From the NCBI GenBank assembly GCA_030158535.1, contig JAOASV010000266.1:1-6064 (forward strand): 6,064 nucleotides of DNA, given 5' to 3'. This DNA is from Sediminibacterium sp. (GTDB lineage: Bacteria > Bacteroidota > Bacteroidia > Chitinophagales > Chitinophagaceae). The notes under the pieces are model-generated. The model worked only from the letters and a program-made list of their open reading frames with translations, did not search any database and had not been told where the DNA came from. The translations under genes were made by a program, and so were the position numbers. Below are positions 6,017-6,064 of this stretch, in pieces; position 1 is the stretch's first letter, and every line of letters starts with the position of its first letter.

Positions 6017-6064
6017 TTACTTTCCCATTCGTAACTGCACGCCCATCTCAAAACCACCAGCATT
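6017..6064 (-). CDS. 3' end of a minus-strand gene (partial), possibly an outer-membrane protein
   Basis: From the window edge the minus strand reads NAGGFEMGVQLRMGK and then TAA (6019-6017), with no other stop. The alternating pattern FEMGVQLRM fits a closing beta-strand, as in outer-membrane barrels; T9SS PorP/SprF-like proteins are one possibility, which would suit a T9SS host, but fifteen residues cannot establish that. It points the same way as the AraC-type gene and is separated from it by about 146 bases containing a possible terminator, so it is probably a separate transcription unit. Confidence 0.5.
   Translation of the reverse strand, partial: NAGGFEMGVQLRMGK

Overview
The window looks like a chromosomal segment from a member of the Bacteroidota. 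The DNA is AT-rich. One gene product ends in a type IX secretion system (T9SS) sorting domain, and two others belong to surface-protein families common in that phylum: a Bacteroidota tail-fibre-like protein and a FISUMP-domain protein. Start codons lack clear Shine-Dalgarno sequences, and a candidate promoter element matches the Bacteroidota TAnnTTTG form. Genus cannot be told from the sequence. No rRNA, tRNA, CRISPR array, transposase or integrase is visible.

Layout, from high to low coordinates because nearly everything is on the minus strand. The last 48 bases hold the 3' end of an unidentified minus-strand gene, perhaps an outer-membrane protein. An AT-rich intergenic region (5871-6016) follows, with two inverted repeats and a candidate promoter. 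Next is a 348-residue regulator with seven probable membrane helices and a C-terminal AraC-type DNA-binding domain (4824-5870). After a 136-base gap with a 12-base palindrome beside a TAGCTTTG element comes a tight three-gene set: a 187-residue secreted protein with a T9SS sorting tail (4124-4687), a 1090-residue repetitive tail-fibre-like protein whose start overlaps the previous stop (855-4127), and a 257-residue FISUMP protein starting 10 bases later (71-844). Bases 1-65 may hold the 3' end of a convergent plus-strand gene.

The three secreted proteins are very probably made from one transcript. All have signal peptides. The central protein is built from exact 105-residue repeats of phage-tail-fibre type, interrupted by an 83-residue expansion. 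The FISUMP protein has a putative C-type-lectin-like fold often found in surface or binding proteins. A reasonable inference is a cell-surface fibre or adhesin module, with the membrane-bound AraC protein as a candidate local regulator. Each family is known; the least explained parts are the strict repeat architecture, the signs of recent repeat duplication, and a TTACAT/ATGTAA motif shared by the two regulatory gaps.
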